Source: Perkinsus olseni
Lineage: Eukaryota; Perkinsozoa; Perkinsida
Reading direction: 5' to 3'
DNA: 64,000 nt
Assembly (NCBI GenBank): GCA_013115125.1
Contig: JABANN010000015.1
Location: 62,001-126,000, forward strand
In this document: one piece after another, positions 20,820 through 32,869 of the stretch
Position numbering within the stretch: position 1 is the first letter of the stretch
How the letters are laid out: each line of letters opens with the position of its first letter
The notes under the pieces: generated by a model
Database searches by the model: none
Told to the model about the DNA's origin: nothing
Seen by the model: the letters and a program-made list of their open reading frames with translations, nothing else
Position numbers and translations under genes: made by a program

Positions 20820-23569
20820 ACCTCGTCGCACTCGCGGAATACGAGAGCTGGTATTTTGCGGGTCTCGTGCCGGAGGAAAGGCTCTGTACGGCTTCCAGTG
20901 GATGCTGCAGGTGGGTCGTGGTGGCGGCGTGCCTGAGTGAGAGAAAGCCGGAAGCGCCTCAGATGCCTGTCCTATTGAGGAGGACTCGGTGGAAGGGCGG
21001 GAAGCAGCGAGGAGGGTGTCGAGGCGGCTGGAGAGGCTCGAGGGTCTCAGCGACCCGATCAAGTCAAGTGAGGGGACTCCCGAATTTGTTGATTCGGAGG
21101 AGGTGGTCAGGTGCCCGCCACTTGGTGTATGCCCACCTAGAGGAGCCCTCCCTGCACTGGATCACGCTCAACGTGTATCGTATCTACAACAGCCTCATCA
21201 TCGTCAGTGTGGTCACATCAGTAAGGGTTCCGACGGCCGTCGGCGTGGAGGCTGACGTAGGTGCTGGTCACGCTGCCGGTCCCTGAAACGCTGAGCTACA
21301 GCACACGAGACGGCCTTGAAGTCGCCGAGACAGCCTTCAACGTACTCTTCCTATTGGAGATACTGGTAGGTGTCAGTAGGCCACGATTGCTTTCTTCCAA
21401 ATTCTTGTCGGTCAGCTCCGCTTAGTGACGTCCCCTCATCTTGGTCGAGCTCTCTGTGAACCGTAAGTCACCGTAGTAACGGTGGCCAGCATCAGATATA
21501 CCTGGGCCAGGTACAATTGGCTGGACCTGATGGTCGTCCTGCCTTACGTCCCTCTATGGGTGGGCGTGGATCGATCGGACAATGAGATAGTCAAACTCAT
21601 ACTCTACCTGGTGGGTGCCACCTCAGATGCGTCGTTCGAGCCGGGCCGCAGTCTCGAGCTTGAGCCCTCCCGATAATGGCCTCTCAGGTACCGGCCATGC
21701 GCATGCTGAAGCTCACTCGCAATAGTACTGGATGGCGGCTCCTGGTCATAAGCCTCTCCCTCAGCATGGACGCGCTCAGGGTGAGGTTCGTCTCACCGTC
21801 ACGGTTTATCGCCTCCTCTCAGGTGCCGATGCTGATGCTGATTTTCCTTGTAACGTGGTTTGCATCCATAATATACTGGCTGGAGGACGTCACATTGCCT
21901 GACACCGCCCCCGCCGCGGCCTTTGCCTCCTTACCCCACGCTATGTGGTTCTCCATCGTCACCATCAGTAGGGCGCTGCTACTCGAGTAATCCGGTCTGA
22001 GTTCTGGCGGTAGGTACTGTTGGTTACGGCGATGTAGCTCCAGCCACCGATGGAGGTACGTTGTCTCAGCGTCACTCGCCACGAAATTGCGCGTTGTGAC
22101 AGGCCGGGCGATCTCAGCCATGCTGATAATTGTTGGTGCCTCTTACATGGCCCTTCCCTTGAACATCATCGGCTCCACGTTTTGGGATGTGTGGACTGAT
22201 CGGTGGGGATGGTCGAGGGATGGGAGGCCCATAGTGACGGTTTGTGTGCGTCAGGGACAAGCTGCTGATCATCGACAAGATCCAGCAGAGGCTGTCGAGG
22301 AGGCGGATCACGCGGGAGAGGCTCTATGAGGTCGGGCTCGAACGCTCGACTGGGCTGCATCGGAATTTTGTCAGGTCTTTGAAACTATGGACGAGGACGG
22401 CTCGGGAGTGATCGACCTCACTGAGTTTGAGCACATGTTGAATCGCCACTTCAGACTGGGAATGCCCACCCACAGCATCCTGCGACTTTTCCGGTGAGAA
22501 GTTGGTATCTCCTCAGCTTCTATTAGCCGAGTCTTGTCAGTACTATTGACGCTGACGGCGAAGGGAGGATATCATTCGACGAGTTTTGCGCCTGCCTTTT
22601 CCCCGAGCTCGTCAACCCAGAGCTGTGAGTTAAGGGATGTGCGGTAGAGAGCAACGTATATTTATTTCTGATGGGGGGTTTACGAACTTGACGCACTCAC
22701 TCTGGTGTGACGAGGAGTACTCTTTCCAGTGTCAGCCCAAACGCAGCACTTGTTGAGGTATCGAGGCTCACCTATTAAACTAGCTCCATGTCTTGAGTTT
22801 ATGAGCGCCTGGTACGAGTCTTCGTTGGGAATGAGCTGATATCATCTTTTGCAGTTCCCATTGCCAGGTCCTTTCCCACCAGAGCCTCGATACCGCGCAA
22901 CTCTCGAGGTAGAGTTTCCCGGCACCTGTGGTCAGAAATTCCCACTGTCTCAGCGTCCCTCGGCAGCGGCGAGCGTGCATCGATCATGCGAGTAGTATCC
23001 GATGGCATCGACCCCTTGGAGGCGGAAATAGAGGCTTCGAAAGCAGGTAGCTCGGGCAGTCCCTCCCCCTCCTCTCTATCCTCCAACCACTTCTGCATGA
23101 GCTTCTCTTACAGGAGAACGCAATGACACGTGGGCCTGTTCACCGTAGTATTGACTGAGACTATTGGTGTCGTCATCAAACTTTCTGTAACAAAAAAACG
23201 GGATGCAAAAATGAGGCTGCTATGCCACGTGGTGGCAGCAGCGATGCTCAGTCTGCGTCGAAGAAAATGCAACATTGGAAAAGTTTTAAATTTTTACATG
23301 CTAACCCTCGCTCAGGTGGCGGAAGATGCCTCTCTGCTGATGGCCACTACCTCAAGGGGCTAGAAGACGCCAAAGCGGCCGAAGCAGCTCATCACAGGGC
23401 TGTGTTGGATCGGGTAGGGCTAGGGCTAGTGCTTCTACTCGTAGGGTCTCCGTGCCAGCTCTGCAGTCTGGAGCGTGAATTGGAATCTAACCGAAGAGAT
23501 ATGCAGAGGATGGCTGCTGTTGTGGATGAGATAGCGAATAAGCTTACGGTGAGGGACAGCATGTTTTGA
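20820..23569 (+). CDS. Voltage-gated K+ channel with EF-hands, copy 2
   Basis: Tandem paralogue of the preceding channel with the same exon order. It reads LVYAHLEEPSLHW into S1 (NSLIIVSVVTS), VLVTLPVPETLSYSTRDGLE, S3 RYNWLDLMVVLPYVPLWVGV, S4 MRMLKLTRNSTGWRLL, S5 VPMLMLIFLVTWFASIIYW, pore ASLPHAMWFSIVTIS then GTVGYGDVAPATDG, S6 AMLIIVGASYMALPLNIIGS, FWDVWTDR. EF-hands are DEDGSGVIDLTE and DADGEGRISFDE, both with full acidic ligands. After FPELVNPEL a GTGAGT donor matches the equivalent donor in copy 1; the likely last exon reads RDMQRMAAVVDEIANKLTVR and stops. An upstream exon (IEYLVALAEYESWYFAGLVP) may be the N-terminus. Protein identity to copy 1 is high in S4-S6 but clearly diverged elsewhere. 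Confidence 0.83.
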
Positions 23570-23579
23570 CGCTAGGGAG

Positions 23580-24228
23580 CATCGCTGGTCGTAGGCACTG
23601 ACGACTGGTAACGATGGGCAGGGCCACGGGACAAATGCTCGGGGACGCATGGTGAGTCATTTCCGGGGTCAGAGAGGACTGACGTTGATTTTTATTTACG
23701 AAGGCATGATCCCTCCGGACTTGAGCTAGCAGAGAGCGATACCGGAGGGAGCATTAGTCACAAACGAGCCCCGTAAAACTAAGTGGACATTACGGCGCAT
23801 AGCTGGTCAGGGTGGATGATCCTGCTGTGGCGTCGGATAGTGTTCGATGCACCGGCGTGACCCTGTCGCCATTCGCCACGCCATTCCATGGCATCGCTAC
23901 AACCCTGGGTGGGCAGACTGATGGAATGGTGCTGTCATCAGGCTGAGGATGTTTCCGCTCACCGCGGAACGAGTCATACCGATGGTCTCATTGATAGTGA
24001 CAGCATCGTACTCAGGCAGCGCGTAAGTTACCTCCAGGACTGGAGTCCGCCATTCCCTCTCAGGTGTGAGTCGGCTTTGTGCTGTTGTAGAGTGAATGCC
24101 CTCTATGAGCATGCTGTGTTGTGGCATTATTACCCTTGATGTTCAATACACTAGCCTTGTGTTGTGACACAGTGTCACTGACACTTCTCCTCCCTCCGCT
24201 CCTGTCGTCAGCTCGTAGCAGTCCTCAT
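23580..24228. other. No supported gene
   Basis: Short open frames occur on both strands, none with a recognisable motif or a convincing splice. The stretch includes CTGACACAGTG/GTGTCACTGAC-type repeats near 24165 that recur at about 27315. It separates the second channel from the next plus-strand gene. Confidence 0.4.
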
Positions 24229-24229
24229 C

Positions 24230-27100
24230 ATGTTCCCCCAACCTAGCCCGGTGCTGCCTGCTGCCGCGACTTGGGCGAATCTACCGCAGTACAACGGACC
24301 TCCACAACAGCACGGACGCCGCGCTGCCGAGGACTTCGCCGCGCCGTCCTCCGTGGCTGCGGAGCCTGGAACCGTGAGTGCTGCACCCACCCAGGGAGCT
24401 GCGATGATCATGATCGTTCAGCCGAATACTCGCCGAGAATCCCGTTTTATGGACCAAGGCCCGACGAAAGTTCCAAAGCCTGCGGCGCGCGGAGTGAGTT
24501 TCCGCTGTAGTGGTGCAGAATTGATACCGGTCGTTCCTTCGGCAGATGTCCATCTACGTCCCGAGAAGCTACGCCACTCCGCTGGGCCAGCGGGGCTCGC
24601 TGACCCAATTCACGGTCGCCCCACTATTCACAATGCAGCAATTCCCCTCCCAGTCAGAGGGCACTGAAGCTTTCCAAGAGATACAGGTGACAGCTCCCAT
24701 TGCACGGGGGAGAGGCTCCATCCGGTATGATTCAGAGCGTCCCGGCAACCCCTCTTCAACGAGCTTCCTTTTGCCGGCCTTGCTCCGGTTCGTCGGCCAC
24801 CTTGGTAAGGCTCAGTCCTGCTATATCGGGCGCCGTGTCCGGCTAAGGGGTCGCTGGATCAGATGCCGTTCAGCACGCCAAGGCTCGAGGCTTCTCCGGT
24901 GGGCTCGGAGCCTGCAGTTGACGCAGGTCCTGCTGCTTCAAGTGGTTCTCGTCGCCTGATCTGGGATGATCGCGGCGCCACTTTAGGTACGTACAACTAC
25001 ACTCAGAGGCTGCAGAAGGCCGAGGAAGCCCCGAGGCTGTCGATCAGCTCCCTCCCGCTGCAAGGTGGGATATACGGGCTCTCGTTGTCGTCATTGATGC
25101 TGTATTTTCCAGGTATGAACTCCCTTACGGACATCATCCGCTCGGCCCGAGGTGGTGGTGGTGGTGGTGGCCCTAGCCTGGCGAGGCCTCCGCCTTCGGC
25201 CTCATCGAAAGGCGCTGCTGCAGTGATGCCATCAGCTGGAGGAGGAGGAGGGGCCATGCCACCTCCAGTGGTCGTCCATCGAGTGAGAGTCCGTCCGACT
25301 GACGCCCATGGGTGCGAACTCATCTTCCCGTACATCTTCATCCTGCTTTAGGTGAGACGGCTCAGTGCTGAGCAGTTGGGAGCAGCGGGAGGCGATCCGA
25401 GAGTAACATGAGGATGGTTGTCTCTATCTGACGCATCTCTGTATTGCAGGCAGCCGTGGCTGCCATGAAGGCCAAGGAAGCTGCTGTGAGGTTGGCGGTT
25501 GAGCCGAGGGAAGGACAGGTCCGAGCTGGGGAGGGCGCCCAGGGAAGTCAAGGAACTCGTGTCAGGCGGAATCGGTCGGAATCGGCAGCGACGTGTCGGA
25601 GGCTGGGGACACCAGTGCCCCTATGATAATGGAATCGCCACAGCTGTCTGACTCGACGCCCACAAGCCACACTCACGACGACACAAGAGAGGTGTCAAAG
25701 CTCATGGTAAGCTCGGGCTCTTCGTATCGCGAGTCCACGTCGACCCGGTGGATCTTGAGGTAGCAAAGACGAAAGTGATGTGATCGGAAGTATTCTCTCC
25801 CTTTTCCGGATTACCTGCATAATCTGAGATGGAGGGGCGCCAATGATTGACGGATTTTTTCCTCATGATGAGCGACCGCTTGTCTCAGGAGGAGAATGCC
25901 GAGTTACGACGACAACTGAGCAGGCTCGAAGAAGAGGTGGAGGAGCTACGAGCTGAGCTCGATGTTAAGAACCGTCTGCTGGCTAACGCTGATATCAGTA
26001 GAAGTGATGGTGAACGGACGGCGCGAAACACGCCCAATTCTGCCGGGTTGGCAAATAACTCGAGCTATGGTGAGAGAACGGCAGCAACGCCATTACTCTG
26101 CTGTCATCAGTGCGGCTTGCTGGCTTCTCGACTCGGCTGCATGGGGGTTATTACTTTCTCTTCCTGTTCAGAATCCATCGGTGATATCCAGAATCATCTG
26201 TCCATGGGTGAATAGTCTCCGCCGAGCTCTCTTTCTCGCGCCCGTAATGCTCCATCATGACCAGCCATGAAGGAAGCGTCGTTGTTGTTTGGCTTTTGTG
26301 CATTGCTACGTTGAAGACAGGCGCCGAGTTGTCAGTTATTCAATTCACTGGTGATGGCAGTGGTGCCGCGTCCTTTACGATTTCGCCTGAGGATGTTCCC
26401 TGTTGCAGTTCCTCGCTCGTTTCCCCGATACGCTACTCTCCCATTGGAGGTTTCGAGGGGAGACCCCGGCCGCTCCCCGCCAGCGGTCTTATAAGGTTCC
26501 CAAGGCTCATAGGATTTCAAAATTTCCCACCTTCAAGTCGAAAATTGAGTGTCTGAGATACCGTGTGGACGAACCATTTCAAATCCGGCCGATACCGGGA
26601 CCGGTCGGAGAATACGTTCCATCTTATCCAGGTGAATTTTTAGTATCGTCTACCGCCTCGGGCCTGAGGGAGCCTGGATGCTCTTTTTGCAGCCTTTCTA
26701 TCCCCTTCTCCGCGATGGTTCAAGAGATCACGTCTTTTGTTGGGATGGAGGAGGTCACTACAGATCTGGTGGGCCCTCCACGCACTTCGGCTTCACACTG
26801 TGCTGACGTCGGTACTGGACACGGCGTCGATGTATCATCCGCTGCCAGTGCTGAATGTGTCTCCTGCAGGTCCGCCAAATTCTGCAGGCAACTATCAAAA
26901 CGGATGATGAGTATGAAGCTAAGAAGGCGCAGGAGTGGGCGGACCAGATAGGGCTGAAAGTGATCGCCAAGTTGAAGGTGAGAGAAGCTGCGTATACAGG
27001 CTGCTCCCCTGCTGGCAAGATCGTTCCTCGTCGCCCACGAATGACGCGGCAATCCTACGGACCATCGCGCGCTCTGTGTTCGTGAATGACTGCCGAGTGG
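24230..27100 (+). CDS. Unassigned low-complexity and coiled-coil protein(s)
   Basis: Not recognised; may be one gene or two. The first exon opens MFPQPSPVLPAAATWANLPQ, Pro/Ala/Gln-rich. Following pieces read MSIYVPRSYATPLGQRGSLT, SRRLIWDDRGATLGTYNYTQ, MNSLTDIIRSARGGGGGGG with Pro/Ala-rich flanks, and AAVAAMKAKEAAVRLAVEPR. From 25860 a clear coiled coil starts (RLSQEENAELRRQLSRLEEE). Later pieces read HRISKFPTFKSKIECLRYRV, QIRPIPGPVGEYVPSYPG, GPEGAWMLFLQPFYPLLRDG and VRQILQATIKTDDEYEAKKA. Short introns with GT..AG ends separate them. The layout (disordered start, coiled coil, compact C-terminal part) suggests a cytoskeletal or scaffold protein, but this is inference only. Confidence 0.4.
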
Positions 27101-27879
27101 TGTGTCACTTGTTGTCGTTTGCGACCGATTTGTTGTGGTCAGAGTCTGACCGTCAGACTGTTTCAGTCGAATGCCGCGGATGGTTTCTGCAGCAACGGAC
27201 GAGTCAATCTGTCGTGTGTTTGTGTTGTTGATAGCCGTTGGTCATTCCCCACCTGAGAATGCCTCGCCGTTCACTGTCTCTTAGGAAGCCAGTGACAACT
27301 TCAAGTACATAGTGTCAGTGACAATTCAAGAGAAGGGGGCCGGGTAGTCGTGCACCATGACCCTCATACCCATCGTGTTCGCTCCAGATTGCACCACTCT
27401 GCTACTTGTCACTGGGACCCTACTGCCGACGGCTCCGTCACAGTGAGAGAGCGCACGCCGTCGATACGGTTGTACGCCCTGGGTTTGCCAGGTACGCTGG
27501 GATCAAGCTTCGAACATGGACGTCGTGATAACGGTATTCGCCCTGGCTCTGTAAACAGACCGAATGCTTTGCGTTGCTGGTAGTGTTAGTGATCATGAAT
27601 CATCGCCGAGGCTCGGGAAGACGCAGCCGAAAAAACAAACTACAGCTGGGAAGGCGTTTCTGGGAGTTTGCTCTTTCTCGAGAATGAGCGGACAGCCTCC
27701 CAGTATCCGCTGCCGGAGAGTCACCGGTCGATCACCGTGTAGACGTTCCATGAGAAAAGGTGAAGGTGCCGACCTCGGGCATCAAGTTTTGAAGGGCGTT
27801 GTCGGACGGCACAGAGCCGAACTGGTGCGTGGAAGAATCCCTGCATTCTTCACGTTGAACGCAGTCGACGAGCTCGACT

Positions 27880-29509
27880 GGAATGTTTCATCTTTGGGCT
27901 CTTCTTCGAGGGCACAGAGAGCATGCTACCTCGTGTCCTGCTTCGGAATCAGTGGCTCTATCTTTTAAGGTTGACGGATGTAAGAGGACAATCGATCTGA
28001 CTGATTCTAGGACCCCGATAAGGCATGGTGAACCAAACTCTCCTACCAACAATTTCGGGCGAATTTCTCTCTACCGCTTAGATGGTAACGGCCTGGTGTC
28101 GGAGATTGACGAGGCGATCGGACGAGCAACAGCGACACTCGATCGGCTACGAGGTGCCCTCGAAGGTCACGGAGAGCCTGTTGGTCTCCATTCTTTACCA
28201 GTGTCAGAGAGTCGGCAACAAGACGAGGCATTACACCTTCTTAAGGCAGTGAAGCGGATACTCATCAGACCGTCATTCCATCATCTACGAAGATCTCCGA
28301 ATGCTCGGGAGAAGGTGTGATACAATCTATTGTAGCCCAGCGAGCCTCGCTGCCTTCCACAGGCTCGCGGCCCATCTTCGGAAGGTGTCAGAGAGGCTCT
28401 TTGCAAGAGATCAGCAGCTCTGTCTATGGGCTTGTGGATTGAAGGAGAGGTGTAAACCGCTGTTCTTTCAAAGCTGCTGGCGCCGCGATTCGTATTCTCA
28501 AACTATATCTGATTCCTCTCATATCATGATACTAGCTCCCTATTCTCATCGTCGGGAGAGGGATAAAAGGTGACTCAGAAAACACCACCACCTTTCATTG
28601 CTCCCGAGTATGCGAGTGGCCCATCCACACGATTCAGAGAGGGACAGAAGGTCGCCCAGTTTTCCATCGCTCTAGCTTGCCGTAACGCCCACTGTTGTTG
28701 AGCAATCAAGCACTCTCACGCAAAGTCATATTCCATTCATATTCGTGTTTGCATCGCTACACTCTGCAATCCCTATCTTCGTGATGACTCGTAACGCTAC
28801 TTCGAGAGCTCCACCTCCGCTCGGCCAACAGATACGCTGTCTCCAGTGGCGGGCGTTCAGTTTGTGGAGAATCTTCGTTTGCCGAAGCATCATATGGCAG
28901 TCGCAGGCCAATGCTTCTGCGACCACGGCTCATGCTCAGCAGCTTGCGTAGTGTCACCATTCGTTTCACCGTCTCGTCATGATTAAACTTCAGCGGAAGC
29001 CTCCAGCACAGCCACACTTCTAGAGTATTGGACTACCAACGGTTGCAGGTGATGCAGAGGAAGGTGAGGGGTTCAACGACTTGCCACCGTGGACAAGCTC
29101 CTCCCTGTTGACCCTTTTGAACTGAGTAGGTATCAGTGTCACTCGGGGTCATCTGGCTCTACGATGTAGCCATAAGAGTGCATCATACGAACGAGTGGCG
29201 AGACGCTTTACAGCGATGGAAGCAGACCGTAGAGGGTGCAAGGAGAATCGATGCTCTGCAAGGGCAGTACAGGTGAGCAGTCCTCGCCCAAGTAATTCTC
29301 TCGTCAGCTGAATATCTATCAGGTTGTGTGCTTCTCTCGAGCGTGCCGCGCGGAGATCACTGGCGGCGGGCTTCTCGAAGATGGTGTACTTTCGGATGAG
29401 CAGCGCGATGGAGGAAGAGCTCAACTCGACAATTGAGAGGCTGCTTGCCGTGAGCCAGGGCGAGGCCACCTTCCGAAGATGCTTACCTTGCTCTCTGACC
29501 CATCATTGA
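27880..29509 (+). CDS. Unassigned helical protein
   Basis: Not recognised. Plus-strand coding-like pieces: GRISLYRLDGNGLVSEIDEA followed by GRATATLDRLRGALEGHG; SLAAFHRLAAHLRKVSERLF; LYDVAIRVHHTNEWRDALQR and EGARRIDALQGQYR; and a last exon SLERAARRSLAAGFSKMVYF, SSAMEEELNSTIERLLAVSQ, ending in CSLTHH and stop. All are helical with heptad-like spacing of hydrophobic residues, so a coiled-coil protein is likely. The start is not located; the stretch from 27100 to 27880 shows only weak open frames. From the stop to the next gene (about 680 nt) I see nothing supportable. Confidence 0.4.
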
Positions 29510-30192
29510 GCCTCTCGCGGCTGGATTCTCCTACGAAACAGGCCTTTGAGTTCAAAAAGATGTGGTATCGGCTATGTGCCTCAGGTTGCCATTCCAATTA
29601 CAGCAGCAGTGCACACCCTCAACGACTTCGGAGTTGCTGTTGAACCTCCCAGAGCCCCAAGACGACACCGATCGTGATACATTCTAACATGTGATTGGCC
29701 AACCCACGCCAACTTGAGTCCGTTGGTGAACACTTCCTTTCAATCTTTGTGTTTCCACAATCGCTAGTAAGTGCAACATCAGGAGCACTCTGTTACACAG
29801 ACAAGAGAGGGCAACCAGAGGGATATGGACCCTCTGTATGGGATGAAAGTCGACAGCTTAAAGTTCGCACTATCGACTTTCACACTGTGACAATCTGGTT
29901 TCAGACTGTTCTCGCGACGGCTATTGAATGGGCATCATCCAGTACTCAACAAAAGCCCGCTCAGTCACAATAACATCAACAACATCGATATGCACAACAT
30001 AAAATGCAGTGGACTGTCAAGTCCATGATTGACTCGAGCACAGTCGAAGAACGGGGACTGTGATTCTCTTGTTGCATTGCCATCATCAGCCCTATCGCGT
30101 AATAGTCACACAGCCAAGTTAAAGCGCTTCTTGTAGACACCTTCTGCAAGTTAAGAATCTCCTCTCGATACAAGGGCGGTGTCGAGACACAA

Positions 30193-32790
30193 TCATTCAA
30201 GAAACTTTGAGAGGGTTTCGTCGAGCGGCCATAGGCCTAATCCAGAATTCCCATCCGCTGCACTGCCAGAGGCCCCCCATGGCCCAGCTGTATTCTCACG
30301 GTTTTCTTTCTCGTCAATAGTATTCTCGCTGTAAGAACCGCGAGAGAGCGGCGAATACGTGCTCGCCGGCGGGTAAGAGTCTCCTTCCGTCCACGATAAG
30401 TCCAAGTCGGGTACTGTAGCCAACTGTGTTGCAAGGTCTAAGACCTCATCATCATCCAAGAGCCACTCTGGGAACAAGTCGCTGCTATCAGCTGCGACAA
30501 TCCCCGCGATGTCATCGCTAGGCTCTTCTTCGGCTGGGTTCACCTGTTCCTGATCCGCGGAACCATCGGGTGGCGAGGAGGCTTCGCTGCCGACTACACC
30601 ATTATTCGCGTTGCTCTCTGGTCTGGCGAGATAGAAGGTGTTCTCAAACTGAGCCCGCCTGTGTTCGGTTTTCACGAATCCTATACCCACTAGGAGCCTC
30701 GGTGGATCGAGACAGAAAGCGAGGAACGAAGATGTCCGATTTTCATCCATGGCAGTGTAGAGGTCTCGCAGGAAATCCTTGACTGAACTTTTCTCCAGGA
30801 AATGGAAACATCGTTTTGCTCCGGTCTCGTGGAGCCCGTATTTTTCGAGACTGTGCTGTCTGGCGAACCATCGGCTGTGCCAAACCAAGGGGATGCCTTC
30901 TTTCATGCGGACCACCTCACCATCCGCAATGGCGTTTACGGTGGCTACCTGCCGACCACCGTCCTTCCAGACTGTCATGTGGAAATCGTCAAGCAGTGGG
31001 AGAGTGGGGCACACTCCACTTACGTCCGGTACAATAGCCTTGTACGTTCCAGATGGAACTTCGGAATAAACAACTGGATCAAGCGATACTCTGGCCGGTT
31101 TTCCCTCGGCCGTCTGAGACTCGAAAGGCCCTTCGAGTAAGAAAGAATGCTCAGCACCAACAACATGACCTCCCTCCCATTCTGGTCCGAGCACGACCAC
31201 CAAGCCCGTTGAATTACTGGAGAGCGCGATCTTTGCAGCGGCCCTGCTAGGCTCCTGCATCTGCAAAGCACTGTAAAGATCACGTATGAACTTCCCAGCT
31301 GCACTTATCCCGTGACCTCTATTTGCCTTGAACAGAAAGCATCGTCCCGCTGTCTCGGGAAGACCACGCGAGTTATCGTCGCCATCGCTGCTCCAAACCA
31401 AAGATGATTTCCCCCTCATATTGATACGCAGGCTGTCGACTTGCGCATTCACAGTAGCCACTTGTTGCCCATCACTTTGAGATACTTCGACTTCAAATTC
31501 GGTGAGCATCGGAAGACTGGGGCACACTCCGCCCTGTCTCTTTGCTCTGTACGTCCCTGACGCCAGCTGCTCTTCCACCACAGGGCTGTACTTCTTTATA
31601 CAACGCCTCTTCGCAGGGCCCGCCGACCCGGGTGAGCCTTTCCTTTTCCGAGCCGAAGAACTCATGTGTTTCGGGGTATCTAAACCGCCGGCAATTTCAC
31701 CAACTGTGTTCATCAAGGGCCCTTCGAGGAAGATACTGTTCCTGTAAAAAACGAGATGACCACCTTTTTGCCGCTCGGGCCTTATGCCAATAAAAACGAC
31801 GGAAGAAGTTTCACAGATGACTAGATGATGCCCCTGCCCCTGCGGCATGGGCTCACCCATAGCACGGTGAAGATTACACACAAACATGAAACCCTCATTT
31901 CCGACAGCATAAAAACACCCTCTGGGTTTCTCGTCGGGGAGTCCGTACTGCTTGAGGTTCAGCCGTCTCTCGAAATGAGTGGTAGAACGTGACAGAGGAA
32001 CCCCTTCGGCCATCCCAAACGACTTGTTTGCGACTGTCGTGCCAAGTTTCGCCACTTGTTGCCCACTGTCATTCCAGATTTCCATGTCAAAGCTAGTAAG
32101 CAGCGGGACAGAGGACCACACTTCGCCTGTGTCCCGCCGTGCTACCCTGTATCTCCCTGAAGGCAGTTTATATTCCCAAGCCGGCGCGCTTGGCAATGAA
32201 GGCGGCCCTTCCTCCGTGGCATTGAGTGGTGCGCGCAGTAGGAAGGAGTTTTCGAAGCCAGTGACAACACCTTTATTCTTCACAAGCCCAATGCCGACCA
32301 TCAGGCCCGATCTAGTCTTGCAAAAAGCTAGTTGTGAGGCGGCTTTCGTGGGCGCGTCCTTACCCAGGATGAAGTACACAGCGCGCATGAACTTGCCGGC
32401 TTCGCTGAGCCCCCAGGCCGAATTCGACTTGAATTGGAAACAGGTCTTCTCTGTATCGGTGAAGTCATGCGGTTTAATGCTCATACCGGAGGAGTGGAAT
32501 TCGGCCTTCCACAACAAGTGGCACTTATTCTCCATGACGACACGGTGACCATCGACAATAGCACTCGCGATGGCTGTGGATTGGCCACCACTTTCGGAGA
32601 CTTCCAAACTGAACGTAGTGAGCAAAGGAAGAGTAGGGCAGAGCTGTTGTGAGCTCTCTGTCGACGCCCAGTACGTTCCAGTAGGTAGCTCGTGTAGCAG
32701 AACCGGGACATCCTTTACCTTGGGAGCCGCAGTAAAGGGAACTCGGCCCAGCAGCAGCAGCAGCAGCACTATTGAGGTGGACCGCGCCAT
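30193..32790 (-). CDS. Intronless secreted protein with four repeats of about 200 aa
   Basis: Single open frame of 865 residues. I choose the ATG of MARSTSIVLLLLLLGRVPFT because it opens a clean signal peptide; 26 codons lie open upstream. After it come four divergent repeats, each starting like ELPTGTYWAS, KLPSGRYRVARR, QLASGTYRAKRQ, EVPSGTYKAIVP, then a C/S-P-x-LP-LLT-F core followed by a E/T-V/I...GQQVATV strand, a basic strand, a C.F...G..KF.RDLY helix, and ending NTFYL or HSFLLEGP. A basic KRKGSPGSAGPAKRR linker lies between repeats 2 and 3. The tail is acidic and Ser-rich. No family recognised: it looks lineage-specific and secreted or vacuolar. It is the only large gene here without introns, and both ends are free of splice-like sequences. 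Confidence 0.9.
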   Translation of the reverse strand: MARSTSIVLLLLLLGRVPFTAAPKVKDVPVLLHELPTGTYWASTESSQQLCPTLPLLTTFSLEVSESGGQSTAIASAIVDGHRVVMENKCHLLWKAEFHSSGMSIKPHDFTDTEKTCFQFKSNSAWGLSEAGKFMRAVYFILGKDAPTKAASQLAFCKTRSGLMVGIGLVKNKGVVTGFENSFLLRAPLNATEEGPPSLPSAPAWEYKLPSGRYRVARRDTGEVWSSVPLLTSFDMEIWNDSGQQVAKLGTTVANKSFGMAEGVPLSRSTTHFERRLNLKQYGLPDEKPRGCFYAVGNEGFMFVCNLHRAMGEPMPQGQGHHLVICETSSVVFIGIRPERQKGGHLVFYRNSIFLEGPLMNTVGEIAGGLDTPKHMSSSARKRKGSPGSAGPAKRRCIKKYSPVVEEQLASGTYRAKRQGGVCPSLPMLTEFEVEVSQSDGQQVATVNAQVDSLRINMRGKSSLVWSSDGDDNSRGLPETAGRCFLFKANRGHGISAAGKFIRDLYSALQMQEPSRAAAKIALSSNSTGLVVVLGPEWEGGHVVGAEHSFLLEGPFESQTAEGKPARVSLDPVVYSEVPSGTYKAIVPDVSGVCPTLPLLDDFHMTVWKDGGRQVATVNAIADGEVVRMKEGIPLVWHSRWFARQHSLEKYGLHETGAKRCFHFLEKSSVKDFLRDLYTAMDENRTSSFLAFCLDPPRLLVGIGFVKTEHRRAQFENTFYLARPESNANNGVVGSEASSPPDGSADQEQVNPAEEEPSDDIAGIVAADSSDLFPEWLLDDDEVLDLATQLATVPDLDLSWTEGDSYPPASTYSPLSRGSYSENTIDEKENRENTAGPWGASGSAADGNSGLGLWPLDETLSKFLE

Positions 32791-32869
32791 AGGAGATCGG
32801 CGAGGGATGGAAAGGCTGTGCCAAGCAGAATGGTCAAGCCCTGGTGACTCGATTCGAACGTGAACCATG

